Shown in pieces: positions 1 to 8,290 of a DNA stretch of 33,192 bases. The stretch comes from Candidatus Minthousia equi. GTDB lineage: Bacteria; Bacteroidota; Bacteroidia; Bacteroidales; Bacteroidaceae. The stretch spans positions 1 to 33,192 of the forward strand of contig JAGHTY010000041.1 of the NCBI GenBank assembly GCA_018065125.1, read 5' to 3'. The notes beneath the pieces are model-generated. The model was given only the letters and a program-made list of their open reading frames with translations. It was not told where the DNA came from and made no database searches. Position 1 is the stretch's first letter. Every line of letters starts with the position of its first letter. Position numbers and translations under genes: made by a program.

Positions 1-30
1 TTGTAATTCTAATCAAAAATGCTATATTTG
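1..30 (+). promoter_or_regulatory. Bacteroidota-type promoter for the pilus operon
   Basis: The sequence TATATTTG at 23-30 fits the Bacteroidota -7 consensus TAnnTTTG. A TTG at the window edge (1-3) lies 19 nt upstream, in the spacing expected for the -33 TTTG element, although its first base may lie outside the window. Transcription would start near 36-38 and give a leader of about 53 nt before the DUF3575 gene at 91. I see no comparably good promoter between here and the terminator at 29335, which supports one operon. Any operator or invertible element upstream cannot be judged because the window starts here. Confidence 0.6.
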
Positions 31-90
31 TACTTTATAAATTCAAAAAACGCTGTTACAGCTACTAACAATAAATTAGAAATTAACTAA

Positions 91-1548
91 ATGAAATTAC
101 GATTATCACTTTTTGTTGTTCTGTTCTTGTCTGCTCTTACCAGCCAGGCTCAAAGCGGTGTATATCGTAACGACCCTAGTTATCCATTTATCATCATCAC
201 TTCCGATACGGTTACCCAGGCTCCTCAGTTTACCGACAAGGAGTTCCACGCTATCTCTACTGGCGTGCAGTTCAAGATCAACAAATCGGATATCCGACCA
301 GACGATAAATTCTTTACAATCTATAACCAGGAGATTCTTCCTCGCATCAACAATGAGCACCTGCAGCTTCGCAAGGTCATCATCCGTGGTGCAGCATCTC
401 CCGAGGGTCCATACGAGTTTAACAAGCGATTGGGTTGCGCACGTGCAGATGCACTCTTTGCTGCATTGCAGAAAGGCCTCACCAATCAGTACATTCAAAC
501 TGCTACCGAGATTGCATGCGTTACCGAAGACTACGGTTTCTTGTGCATCCTGATGGAAGAGGCTGGCGACAAAGACTACCAGTTGGTAAAAGACATCTAC
601 GACAGTTGCGATGGCGACGAGAAGTGCTGCAAGAAAAAACTGATGGCAGCTCGCAAGGGCGCTCTCTGGTCACGCTTGCTCAAGGAGTACTTCCCTAAGC
701 TGCGTGCTGCACGCTTGGTGCTGTGGTTCAGCGAACCTGATAAGGAGCATGCTCCAAAGGTTGAAGAACCAGTCATCAACGAACCTGTAATTGATGAACC
801 TGTAATCGACGAACCAGAAGTTATCGATACTCCTGTAGTGGTTATCCCTCCTGTAGAGGAACCTCAGCAGCCTGTTGGTCGTCGTGAGTTGCTTTCTATC
901 AAGACAAACCTGGCAGAGTATGGAGCATACATCCCTCGCTACGGTTACTGTCCAATGCCAAACCTGGCAATCGAGTACTACCCACTGCACGGACACGTTA
1001 CACTGGGTGCAATGATTGATTTCCCTTGGTGGCAGGGTAACACCACCAATCACAAATACTTCCAGCTGCGCAACTACACCCTCGAAGGACGTTACTACCT
1101 GAAGAGTGGCGATGTTGACAAGATTGGCTGGAACACAGGCGGTGCATTCACCGGCTTCTACCTGCAGGCATACGCACATGCGTTCATTTATGGCATCGGC
1201 GTAATGAACCACGAAGGTTGGAAGGGCGATGGAGACATCGGCGGTGAAGGCTGGCAAGGCGAAGGTTTTGGTGGTGGCGTAGGATTTGGTTATGTAATAC
1301 CACTCAGTCGCAACCGTCACTGGCGTCTTGAACTCAGCGCACAGTTCGGTGCATTCACCAGCAAGTACGATCCATACGTATATGGATGTCCTGTCGAGAA
1401 GAGAGATGATGGTCTGTATTACTACGACTGGATTCTGGCAGCAGACAAGTTCAAGAAGCGCCAGTACCGTCACAACTGGTTCGGTCCTACCCGTGTCAGC
1501 ATACAGATCAGCTACGATATTATTTACAGAAAAAGAAACAAGAAATAA
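91..1548 (+). CDS. DUF3575 outer-membrane protein with OmpA-like N-terminal part (pilus operon gene 1)
   Basis: This 485-residue protein starts with a type I signal peptide (hydrophobic stretch 5-18, likely cleavage after Ala20). Residues about 60-125 resemble an OmpA-like fold: IIRGAASPEGPYEFNKRL followed by RADAL matches the 'G-ASPEG...N..L...RA' signature. Residues 224-260 form an acidic, proline-rich linker with repeats of the type VI(N/D)EP. From about 265 to the end, an aromatic-rich region beginning SIKTNLAEYGAYIPRYG matches DUF3575, a family predicted to form an outer-membrane barrel. DUF3575 genes commonly lead fimbrial loci in Bacteroidales. The placement suggests an outer-membrane assembly, anchoring or peptidoglycan-linking role, but no activity is proven. 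It ends 3 nt before the next gene. Two Cys pairs near 152-180 and a Cys at 287 might form disulfides. Confidence 0.85.
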   Translation: MKLRLSLFVVLFLSALTSQAQSGVYRNDPSYPFIIITSDTVTQAPQFTDKEFHAISTGVQFKINKSDIRPDDKFFTIYNQEILPRINNEHLQLRKVIIRGAASPEGPYEFNKRLGCARADALFAALQKGLTNQYIQTATEIACVTEDYGFLCILMEEAGDKDYQLVKDIYDSCDGDEKCCKKKLMAARKGALWSRLLKEYFPKLRAARLVLWFSEPDKEHAPKVEEPVINEPVIDEPVIDEPEVIDTPVVVIPPVEEPQQPVGRRELLSIKTNLAEYGAYIPRYGYCPMPNLAIEYYPLHGHVTLGAMIDFPWWQGNTTNHKYFQLRNYTLEGRYYLKSGDVDKIGWNTGGAFTGFYLQAYAHAFIYGIGVMNHEGWKGDGDIGGEGWQGEGFGGGVGFGYVIPLSRNRHWRLELSAQFGAFTSKYDPYVYGCPVEKRDDGLYYYDWILAADKFKKRQYRHNWFGPTRVSIQISYDIIYRKRNKK

Positions 1549-1551
1549 GAT

Positions 1552-2733
1552 ATGAACCAGAAACATTCACAGTACCGTCCTTTGCAGGTTGTAGCATCGT
1601 TCTTCGTAACGCTGCTCGTTGCGTCGGCATGTACCCGTGAGCCCATTCTGCATCTCCACGAAGAAGGTCATCTACCTAATGTAGATACCGACCTACCTAT
1701 CGTAGAGATTGGCCTGGATGTGTTCTGGGACTATCGCTTGGTTTATGGCGACGACTACGATTGGGAAAAGGAATGGTACTATGGTTGGGATGACACCGAC
1801 CGCGACCTGTTTGGCGAATTGGGATACAAGGAACCAAAGACCTTCCAGTTACGTCGATACTTTACCGACCAGGTTCCAAGGGCTCCTCACACCACAGTTG
1901 ACGAGTATTACCTTGAACAACCTCATTTTGAAGACCGCTTCAAGTGGGGTTTCCACGACATCCTGGTTTGGAACAACGTAGAAACACTGGATGGTGTACA
2001 GTCACTGAACTTTGATGAAACCACATCTCTGGATTATGTAACTGCCTACACCAATCCTACCTCCGATACCCGTGTGCAGTATCCTTCAACCCGTACCCAC
2101 TTCATGCCCGAACCATTGTTCGCAGCATACGAGCAGGCTATCGAGATCGACAAGGCACTCACCGGTTTTACCTACGACCCTGTGCGTAAGGTATATGTAA
2201 AGAAGCTGGATACCATGCTGTATCCCCTCACCTACATCTACCTCACCCAGATTATCCTGCATCACAACTACGGCCGTGTAGAAGGCGTAGATGGTGTATC
2301 AAACCTGTGGGGTATGGCTCGTAGCGTTAAGCTGAACGACGGTGTATCAGGTTCCGACCCTATCCGTGTGAACTATGGCTGCAGATTCAAGGAGCATTGC
2401 GACAAGGAAGGCGAAGATGTAGATATTATTGGTGGCCGACTGATGACCTTCGGTATGTGTAACATGAACCCTAACACCATTACACGTGTAGAAGACATCA
2501 AGGAAGCCGATGGTACCCGTCACTACCTGGATGTGAACATGAAGTTCTACAACGGTATGGACAGCACAATAGTGTTCGATGTAACCCAGCAGGTTCGACG
2601 TCGCTACAAGGGTGGCGTTCTTACCATCGAACTGGATATGGACACCGTACGCATTCCTAACCGAAAAGGTGGTAGCGGTTTCAATGCAGTAGTTGAAGAC
2701 TACATTGAAGAGTACCATGAGATATTATTATAA
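1552..2733 (+). CDS. DUF5119 lipoprotein, probable pilus anchor or assembly factor
   Basis: This 393-residue predicted lipoprotein has a basic N-terminus, a hydrophobic stretch at about 11-26 and a lipobox ending ASAC with the acceptor Cys at 27. The mature part is rich in Asp, Tyr and Trp (for example VFWDYRLVYGDDYDWE) and fits the DUF5119 family, which accompanies DUF3575 and fimbrillin genes in Bacteroidales pilus loci. Unlike the twelve lipoproteins that follow, it lacks the Thr-Arg-Ala processing motif after the lipid anchor. That is what one expects of a subunit that stays attached to the outer membrane, as FimB and Mfa2 anchors do. An anchor role is therefore inferred, not shown. The gene begins 3 nt after the DUF3575 stop, so the two are probably co-translated. 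Confidence 0.8.
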   Translation: MNQKHSQYRPLQVVASFFVTLLVASACTREPILHLHEEGHLPNVDTDLPIVEIGLDVFWDYRLVYGDDYDWEKEWYYGWDDTDRDLFGELGYKEPKTFQLRRYFTDQVPRAPHTTVDEYYLEQPHFEDRFKWGFHDILVWNNVETLDGVQSLNFDETTSLDYVTAYTNPTSDTRVQYPSTRTHFMPEPLFAAYEQAIEIDKALTGFTYDPVRKVYVKKLDTMLYPLTYIYLTQIILHHNYGRVEGVDGVSNLWGMARSVKLNDGVSGSDPIRVNYGCRFKEHCDKEGEDVDIIGGRLMTFGMCNMNPNTITRVEDIKEADGTRHYLDVNMKFYNGMDSTIVFDVTQQVRRRYKGGVLTIELDMDTVRIPNRKGGSGFNAVVEDYIEEYHEILL

Positions 2734-2761
2734 AAAGGTGTAATGACGCGCGAAACGCAGA

Positions 2762-2790
2762 CTGTTGTCTGTTGTCCGTTGTCTGTTGTC
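2762..2790 (+). repeat. TGTTGTC heptamer array (array A)
   Basis: Four tandem 7-bp units lie at 2763-2769, 2770-2776, 2777-2783 and 2784-2790: TGTTGTC, TGTTGTC, CGTTGTC, TGTTGTC. The array sits in the 95-nt gap between the DUF5119 gene and the first fimbrillin gene, 38 nt before the fimbrillin ATG. The same heptamer recurs in five more arrays in the second half of the window. No TAnnTTTG core is visible in this gap, so it is probably a transcribed leader and not a separate promoter. Confidence 0.85.
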
Positions 2791-2828
2791 AGAAAAAATA
2801 TAAACAATAATAACAAACAAAAAACACT

Positions 2829-4523
2829 ATGAGAAAGTTTTATTTCATTTCAGCAATCACTGCCCTTTCATTGGCAGGTTGCTCTAGCGATGAGTATCTG
2901 GGTGGCGAAGGTCCTAACTCACCAGAAAATCCAACCCAGGGTAAGGCAATTGCTTTTGGAGGTAAGTCATTTGCTACAACACGTGCAGACCACGAAGGTG
3001 CTGATGCAGCAGGTCTTCTTGGCGATAACTTTGTTGTAATGGGTGTAAAAGGTGACGGAACAACAAGAACAACCGTATTCGACCACTACAATGTGAATTA
3101 CAAAGCTAGCACTGCTAACACCACAGAGTCTAACACCAAAGACTGGGAATATGTTGGTTTGGACCCACATGCAAACAGTTCTACAACAGGTAAGCAAACT
3201 ATCAAGTACTGGGACTACAGCACCAAGCAGTATGATTATGTAGCATTCTCTTATGGAACCGCTACCAAGGCAAACGTAACATACACAAAGATTGATCCAT
3301 CTAAATTAGGAACCTCTGATGCTGTTTATACAGTAACCGGTACTGCAGCAGAACTTACAAAGACCTACGTTGCTGACTTGGTAACACTTTACAATAGCAA
3401 TGGTCTTGACCAGTATAACACAACTGTTACACCTAAGTTCCGCAGTTTGGGTACCAAGGTTCGCATGGCATTCTACGAAACAATCCCTGGTTACTCAGTA
3501 AAGGACGTAAAGTTCTATACTGATGCAACTTCAACAACTCCTGCTGCAGCTCCTACTTTGTTTACTGCAACAGCAGTTCTACCTTCAGGCGAAGGTACAA
3601 TGACCGTTACCTATCCAACAGTAGGTTATAGCAACATTGAAGAATCAGACTATAACAAGGCTCACGTAGAATTTGCACAGGCTACTGGTGTTGACGCTGC
3701 TTCTACATTAGACTTTACAGAATTAACATATACTGCAGGTAAACTTGGTGAAACCTCTGCAACTGCTTCTTATGTTGACAACAAAGCATATACTGTTATT
3801 CTTCCTAACGAAGCTGGTGCAAACCTTCAGTTGCGTATTAAATATACATTGGTATCAAACGATGGCTCAGCAGAAGAAATCGTAGTTGACAATGCAACTG
3901 CTGTAGTTCCTGCTGCATACGCACAGTGGAAACCTAACTACGCTTACACCTACATCTTTAAGATTTCTGACAAGACTAATGGTTCAACTGGTACCAAGCT
4001 TGTACCTAATCCTAACTTCGACCCAGATCAGCCAGAAGGTCCTACTAATCCAAAATATATCGAAGAAGTTGTTGAAGGCTTGACTCCTATTACCTTCGAT
4101 GCAGTTGTAGTTGACACCGAGGAAGGTATTCAGGAAACTATCACAACCGTTTCTACCCCATCTATCACTACATATCAGGAAGGTGCTGTTGTTACTGCAA
4201 ACGATGAATACAAGGCTGGTGATATCTACACAACTGTTGACAACGTTACACTTACAGCAACTAATTGTGGTTACTATGAAGCAACTACAACAGGTGCAGA
4301 AATTACCGAAGCAATTGTTAAGGATCAGCTGGATGGCAAGGTAAGTGGCACAGGAATTACATTGTCTCCAAAGGGTGTAACAATTGTAGATGAAATTCCT
4401 GGTGTAGATGGCAATAAAATTAGTGTAAACGCTGCTAAACTTGACATTTACTCTGGTAAGACTTACGTATTCAACTACACTGACGGTAGCCAGAACTACG
4501 TAAAGATTATCAAGGTACAATAA
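2829..4523 (+). CDS. Fimbrillin family lipoprotein, candidate main shaft pilin
   Basis: This 564-residue Mfa1/FimA-like pilin has a signal peptide ending in the lipobox LAGC (Cys18) and a Thr-Arg-Ala motif with Arg52. In Porphyromonas pilins, cleavage after an Arg at this place removes the first strand and opens the groove for donor-strand exchange. The first domain (about 55-385) contains the YWDY motif near 130 and ends with a WKPNYAYTYIFKI strand pattern seen at the end of fimbrillin domains. An additional C-terminal domain (about 400-564), starting GLTPITFDAVVVDTEEG, is absent from the other subunits here. As the first fimbrillin gene, followed by a hairpin that may limit downstream transcription, it is the best candidate for the most abundant subunit. 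It is closest in pattern to the next gene product. Confidence 0.82.
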   Translation: MRKFYFISAITALSLAGCSSDEYLGGEGPNSPENPTQGKAIAFGGKSFATTRADHEGADAAGLLGDNFVVMGVKGDGTTRTTVFDHYNVNYKASTANTTESNTKDWEYVGLDPHANSSTTGKQTIKYWDYSTKQYDYVAFSYGTATKANVTYTKIDPSKLGTSDAVYTVTGTAAELTKTYVADLVTLYNSNGLDQYNTTVTPKFRSLGTKVRMAFYETIPGYSVKDVKFYTDATSTTPAAAPTLFTATAVLPSGEGTMTVTYPTVGYSNIEESDYNKAHVEFAQATGVDAASTLDFTELTYTAGKLGETSATASYVDNKAYTVILPNEAGANLQLRIKYTLVSNDGSAEEIVVDNATAVVPAAYAQWKPNYAYTYIFKISDKTNGSTGTKLVPNPNFDPDQPEGPTNPKYIEEVVEGLTPITFDAVVVDTEEGIQETITTVSTPSITTYQEGAVVTANDEYKAGDIYTTVDNVTLTATNCGYYEATTTGAEITEAIVKDQLDGKVSGTGITLSPKGVTIVDEIPGVDGNKISVNAAKLDIYSGKTYVFNYTDGSQNYVKIIKVQ

Positions 4524-4546
4524 ATAAAACTTTCAAAATTATATCA

Positions 4547-4576
4547 ATCTCGGGAGGGGCACCTCCCTCCCGAGAT
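4547..4576 (+). terminator. Intra-operon hairpin, probable partial terminator or attenuator
   Basis: An 11-bp perfect stem (ATCTCGGGAGG with CCTCCCGAGAT) closes over an 8-nt loop and is followed by the short, impure T tract ATTTTAC. It lies in the 72-nt gap after the first fimbrillin gene. The weak U tract suggests partial termination or 3'-end stabilisation of the upstream transcript, either of which would raise the first pilin relative to the minor subunits. Confidence 0.6.
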
Positions 4577-4595
4577 ATTTTACTAAAACAAATCA

Positions 4596-5825
4596 ATGAT
4601 GAAACACATAACAAGTAACATAACAAGATGGTTCTATATGCTGTTGGCCGTTCCTGCGCTGACGGCTTGTTTGGTATGTTGCAGTGAGTCATCACACATC
4701 GGTCCAGAGATAGAACCGGAAAAACCCGACGATAACCACGACACCGACTATCCTATGAGCTTCGCAGCTTCGGATAACGATGGTGCAGTAACCCGTGCTA
4801 CCTATACCGATCTTACTACCGATTTTATGGTATCTACCTATAAGTCATACGGTTCTGGTAACACATTGGTAATGGACAAATACAAGGTAAATTATAAGCA
4901 AGACGGATGGAATAATATCCTGAAATGGGACTATACCGTGGTAGATGGCCAGTACATCAAATACTGGGACTATAGCAATTTCCCTTACCGCTTCCACGCC
5001 ATAGCTCCTTGTCCTACCGACAAAACTGGATTTGTTCTAACCGCTACAGAACTTAAAATACCAGCAGGTTCTGATAATATTAATTACCAAACCTGTAAAA
5101 ATGGAACTCCAACCAATGATGCAGATCCTAAGTACTACATTGCTCAGGTTCAGCGTAACAAAACTGCAGAAAATACAGATAAAGACATCATATCTGACGA
5201 AGACATCAACCGTAACAATGGCAATGAGCTAAACCGCATTGTTACCATGGTGTTCCATCGCCTAACCAGCAAAATCCGCTTTGGTATCTATAGCACATCG
5301 CCATGGACCACAGCAAACAAGCTATACATCACCGACCTGAAGATAAAGGTAGCTTCCGACAAGTTCCTTACCAATGCTACAGGATTCGAGTGCACCAGTA
5401 ATACTGGTAGCTTCCGCGACAACGGTTCATTCTTAGGAACTACTAAGAAAGACGATCACCCTGTGTTATTGCAGTACGACGGTACTGTTGGTACAGAAGA
5501 GAACGACCTCAGTAAATTCCAAGGTCAGTCATCAGCTTTCTTCCTAGAATGCAAGAATGGTTTGCGACAGTTACCACAAAAAGACGTATATCTAACCGTT
5601 AGTTTCAACCTAAAGAATGCCGACGGTACACCATATAAAACCTACACAGACATTCCTGTTAAATGGGATGACGTGAATCCACTACTTACCTGGAAAGCAG
5701 GTTACCTTTACACCTACTACCTGGTAATCAACAATATCGACGAGAAACTTGAAATCTCATTCACCGCTACCCTCACCCCTTGGGAGAACATCAGCGGAAG
5801 TTTGAGTACAGATTTGGAAAAATAA
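4596..5825 (+). CDS. Fimbrillin family lipoprotein (short paralog of the first pilin)
   Basis: This 409-residue fimbrillin-like protein has a long N-region (about 13 residues), a hydrophobic stretch and the lipobox LTAC, giving acceptor Cys25. A nearby Cys28-Cys29 pair makes the exact lipid site slightly uncertain. The Thr-Arg-Ala processing motif has Arg67, 42 residues after Cys25 and the longest spacing in this cluster. The YIKYWDYSNFPYRFHAIAP stretch parallels the IKYWDY segment of the preceding pilin, and the tail has the fimbrillin strand pattern WKAGYLYTYYLVI. It is a single-domain subunit without the extra C-terminal domain. The start could be 4596 or the adjacent in-frame ATG at 4599. 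A shaft or adaptor subunit is inferred. Confidence 0.8.
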   Translation: MMKHITSNITRWFYMLLAVPALTACLVCCSESSHIGPEIEPEKPDDNHDTDYPMSFAASDNDGAVTRATYTDLTTDFMVSTYKSYGSGNTLVMDKYKVNYKQDGWNNILKWDYTVVDGQYIKYWDYSNFPYRFHAIAPCPTDKTGFVLTATELKIPAGSDNINYQTCKNGTPTNDADPKYYIAQVQRNKTAENTDKDIISDEDINRNNGNELNRIVTMVFHRLTSKIRFGIYSTSPWTTANKLYITDLKIKVASDKFLTNATGFECTSNTGSFRDNGSFLGTTKKDDHPVLLQYDGTVGTEENDLSKFQGQSSAFFLECKNGLRQLPQKDVYLTVSFNLKNADGTPYKTYTDIPVKWDDVNPLLTWKAGYLYTYYLVINNIDEKLEISFTATLTPWENISGSLSTDLEK

Positions 5826-5843
5826 AATAAAAACTATAAAACT

Positions 5844-8207
5844 ATGAAGATCTATCATTCATTAGCCTTTGCTACTGCACTGCTTGCAGTAGGTTGTGCA
5901 AACAACGAAGACGTTGTTACACCAGACCCAGTGATCCCCGATTCACAGAAAGAAATGATTTCATTCTCTCTGAGTGACAACAGTGCTCAAACCCGTGCAG
6001 GTTTCACCGGTGCTGATACTCGTATTGTAATGCGTATTCAGAGTGAAACACGTCCAGGCACAACAACAGATACCAAATATACCCGTACAGAAGCAAAAGC
6101 AGCTGTGGATGGTACAAATAATCCAACAAGCTATTCGACCGTTGCTTTCACTACCGATAACACTCGTTATTGGGATGACGCACATGGTAGATACAGCCAG
6201 TTGTCAATTTATGCTGTGGCTATACCTGACAAGAACAATACAACAATACTTCCTACAAACGTATTAAAAGCTGGAGATGATACTAACACAACAGGTTGGG
6301 GTTCTGAAACAGACAACACCTTTACTTGGACTGTTGAAAACGCTCAGACTGTTGAAAACATTGCCAACAAGGATATTGTTTACAGCAATAATATTAAAGC
6401 AGGTGGTGTTAATGGAGTTTACCGCTGGGATTACACTACAGGTAACTGGAAGTATTCGGACAATGGCTCTACTGACCACGACGCAGGACGTATGTTATTC
6501 TATCAGAACGGAGTAGCATTGGATGTAGCACCAACAGATGCAGCTGGTCACTTTGATAGAGGCCACTTGATGTTTAACCATGCACTTTCACGAATCACTG
6601 TAACATTAGAGGCAGGCGAAGGATTTGGCGGTAAACCATTTGCTTTTGCTACAGACACAAACATTAAGTTGATAAGCATGCCAACCTCTGGCAAATTTGA
6701 CGTTGCTACAGGATCATGGGCAGCAAGTCCAACAACAAGTAATATTAACACAATTGCTCCTACTGGTACAGGTTATACTTCTGCTGCAGGAGAATATCGT
6801 GCACAAGTTCTGCCTGGATACGTATTCTCTAAAACAGGTACTGATAATGTGATGGAATTTACCATCGACAATAATACATATTACATCACACAAAAGATGT
6901 TGTTTGATGCACTTACTCATGAAAAGGACCCTGATGATGATACAGATAAAAATGGGGACCTTGTAGCCCAGAAGAACGAAAGTGGAATTACTATGGAAAT
7001 GGGTAAGAACTACACATTTAAGATTAAGGTAAATAAGAAACAGATTGAATCAATCACTGCAACATTGGCTGCATGGTCAGATGTAAATGCAGCAGACACA
7101 TCAATCAAGAATGGCCATATTAATATCACAACAGCATTGCTAACAGGTTCAGAAGGCGAAGCTTGCAGCGATTTGTATTTGTATCGTTATGGTCAAGATC
7201 TTGGTGCTATTAATACAACAGATACTTATACTGCAGCTGAATATCAGGCAAACTATTTGACAACAGGTAACAAGGGTGTTCAGCCAACAGCAACAGGAAC
7301 TGCTAACGTTTGGAAGACAGGATGGTACTTCGAAGATAACAGAACTGCATATCACATCCGTTCTATCAATAGCACTGCTTATGGTACTGATGGAGATAAT
7401 GTTAAGAACCCTACTTCTGATCCAAAATATACCTACTTTAACCTTGCAAATGGTGCACAAGCAACCCACGATTATCACTGGGGTGCTCCAATGGATAGCA
7501 AGAACTTCAAATATAATGAAACCGAAGGTTACAAGAACCACTTGCACAAGGGTATCACTGCCATCAATGATGATCAGGTAATCAACATTAGTGAACTTCA
7601 TATGATGAGTAACATCAATGTTGTACTTAAGACTACAAATGATGGTGGCGCAGTAAAACTGCGTACAGGTTCAGGAACAGATGCAGACCCATACAAGTAT
7701 GCAACTGTAACACTTACTCGCTTATATGCTGCAGGTACTGTTGATATGGGTATTGGTTTAGTTACTCCTACTGGTGATCCTGTCGCATCTCAGGAAATTA
7801 CAAATCCTAAGGACAATGCTGCATACTCTAGCAAGTATTTCAAGCAGAATAGTAGTTCTGAGGATGTAATCACAGAAACCAATCCATTTAGTTGGGCTGT
7901 TGTTCCACAGTTCCTGAAGAGAGGTTCTGCAACAGACACTGCAGAAGATTACTATATTGGTATAACAATCACCACACCAGATAACAACCAGTATTATGTA
8001 ATCAAGAAACTGTCTGAAATCAAAGCAGAGTCAATTGGTACAAGTCAAAATCAAGCAGCAAATGATTACATCACCCGCTGGTATCCAAACCACAACTACA
8101 CTTATACCTTTACCATTACAAAGAAGGGTATCGAGGCTATCACTTGTACCGTTGCAAAATGGTCTGACGTAGTTGCTGCTGATACTGGTGTAAACTTGGA
8201 AGACTAA
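5844..8207 (+). CDS. Double-domain fimbrillin lipoprotein 1
   Basis: This 787-residue lipoprotein (lipobox AVGC, Cys18; processing motif Thr-Arg-Ala with Arg51) has two fimbrillin-like halves. The first half contains RYWDDAHGRYSQLSIYAVA near 110, then FNHALSRITVTLEAGEGFGG, and closes near 390-420 with NYTFKIKVNKKQIESITAT followed by AAWSDVNAADT. The second half (about 430-787) has YHWGAPM, HMMSNINVVLKTT and a nearly identical closing block, YTYTFTITKKGIEAITCTV followed by AKWSDVVAADT. The repeated closing strand block shows internal duplication of the fold. Type V pilins normally have two small beta-sandwich domains in about 350-450 residues, so this chain is twice the usual size. It is paralogous to the genes at 8291, 11201 and 13270. 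Its role is inferred as an extended shaft or accessory subunit. Confidence 0.8.
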   Translation: MKIYHSLAFATALLAVGCANNEDVVTPDPVIPDSQKEMISFSLSDNSAQTRAGFTGADTRIVMRIQSETRPGTTTDTKYTRTEAKAAVDGTNNPTSYSTVAFTTDNTRYWDDAHGRYSQLSIYAVAIPDKNNTTILPTNVLKAGDDTNTTGWGSETDNTFTWTVENAQTVENIANKDIVYSNNIKAGGVNGVYRWDYTTGNWKYSDNGSTDHDAGRMLFYQNGVALDVAPTDAAGHFDRGHLMFNHALSRITVTLEAGEGFGGKPFAFATDTNIKLISMPTSGKFDVATGSWAASPTTSNINTIAPTGTGYTSAAGEYRAQVLPGYVFSKTGTDNVMEFTIDNNTYYITQKMLFDALTHEKDPDDDTDKNGDLVAQKNESGITMEMGKNYTFKIKVNKKQIESITATLAAWSDVNAADTSIKNGHINITTALLTGSEGEACSDLYLYRYGQDLGAINTTDTYTAAEYQANYLTTGNKGVQPTATGTANVWKTGWYFEDNRTAYHIRSINSTAYGTDGDNVKNPTSDPKYTYFNLANGAQATHDYHWGAPMDSKNFKYNETEGYKNHLHKGITAINDDQVINISELHMMSNINVVLKTTNDGGAVKLRTGSGTDADPYKYATVTLTRLYAAGTVDMGIGLVTPTGDPVASQEITNPKDNAAYSSKYFKQNSSSEDVITETNPFSWAVVPQFLKRGSATDTAEDYYIGITITTPDNNQYYVIKKLSEIKAESIGTSQNQAANDYITRWYPNHNYTYTFTITKKGIEAITCTVAKWSDVVAADTGVNLED

Positions 8208-8224
8208 TCCCCCCGTCATTACTA

Positions 8225-8258
8225 ACCAAGAGGTTAAGAATGACCAAGAGGTTAAGAA
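8225..8258 (+). repeat. 18-bp direct repeat in the gap between double-domain genes
   Basis: The unit ACCAAGAGGTTAAGAA occurs at 8225-8240 and 8243-8258, giving an 18-bp period. It lies within the 83-nt gap between two fimbrillin genes. Its function is unknown; no hairpin or promoter core accompanies it. Confidence 0.7.
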
Positions 8259-8290
8259 AAAACGAAGTATAAACAAGACACAGAAGTCTG

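Noticed and set aside
670-1566. Long minus-strand open frame of 298 codons opposite the DUF3575 gene
   Set aside because: It is a mirror of the real gene: the sense protein has a signal peptide and recognisable domains, while the antisense product is Cys/Val-rich without a family pattern.
2734-2828. Separate promoter for the first pilin gene
   Set aside because: No TAnnTTTG core is present in the 95-nt gap; it holds only the heptamer array and an A-rich leader.
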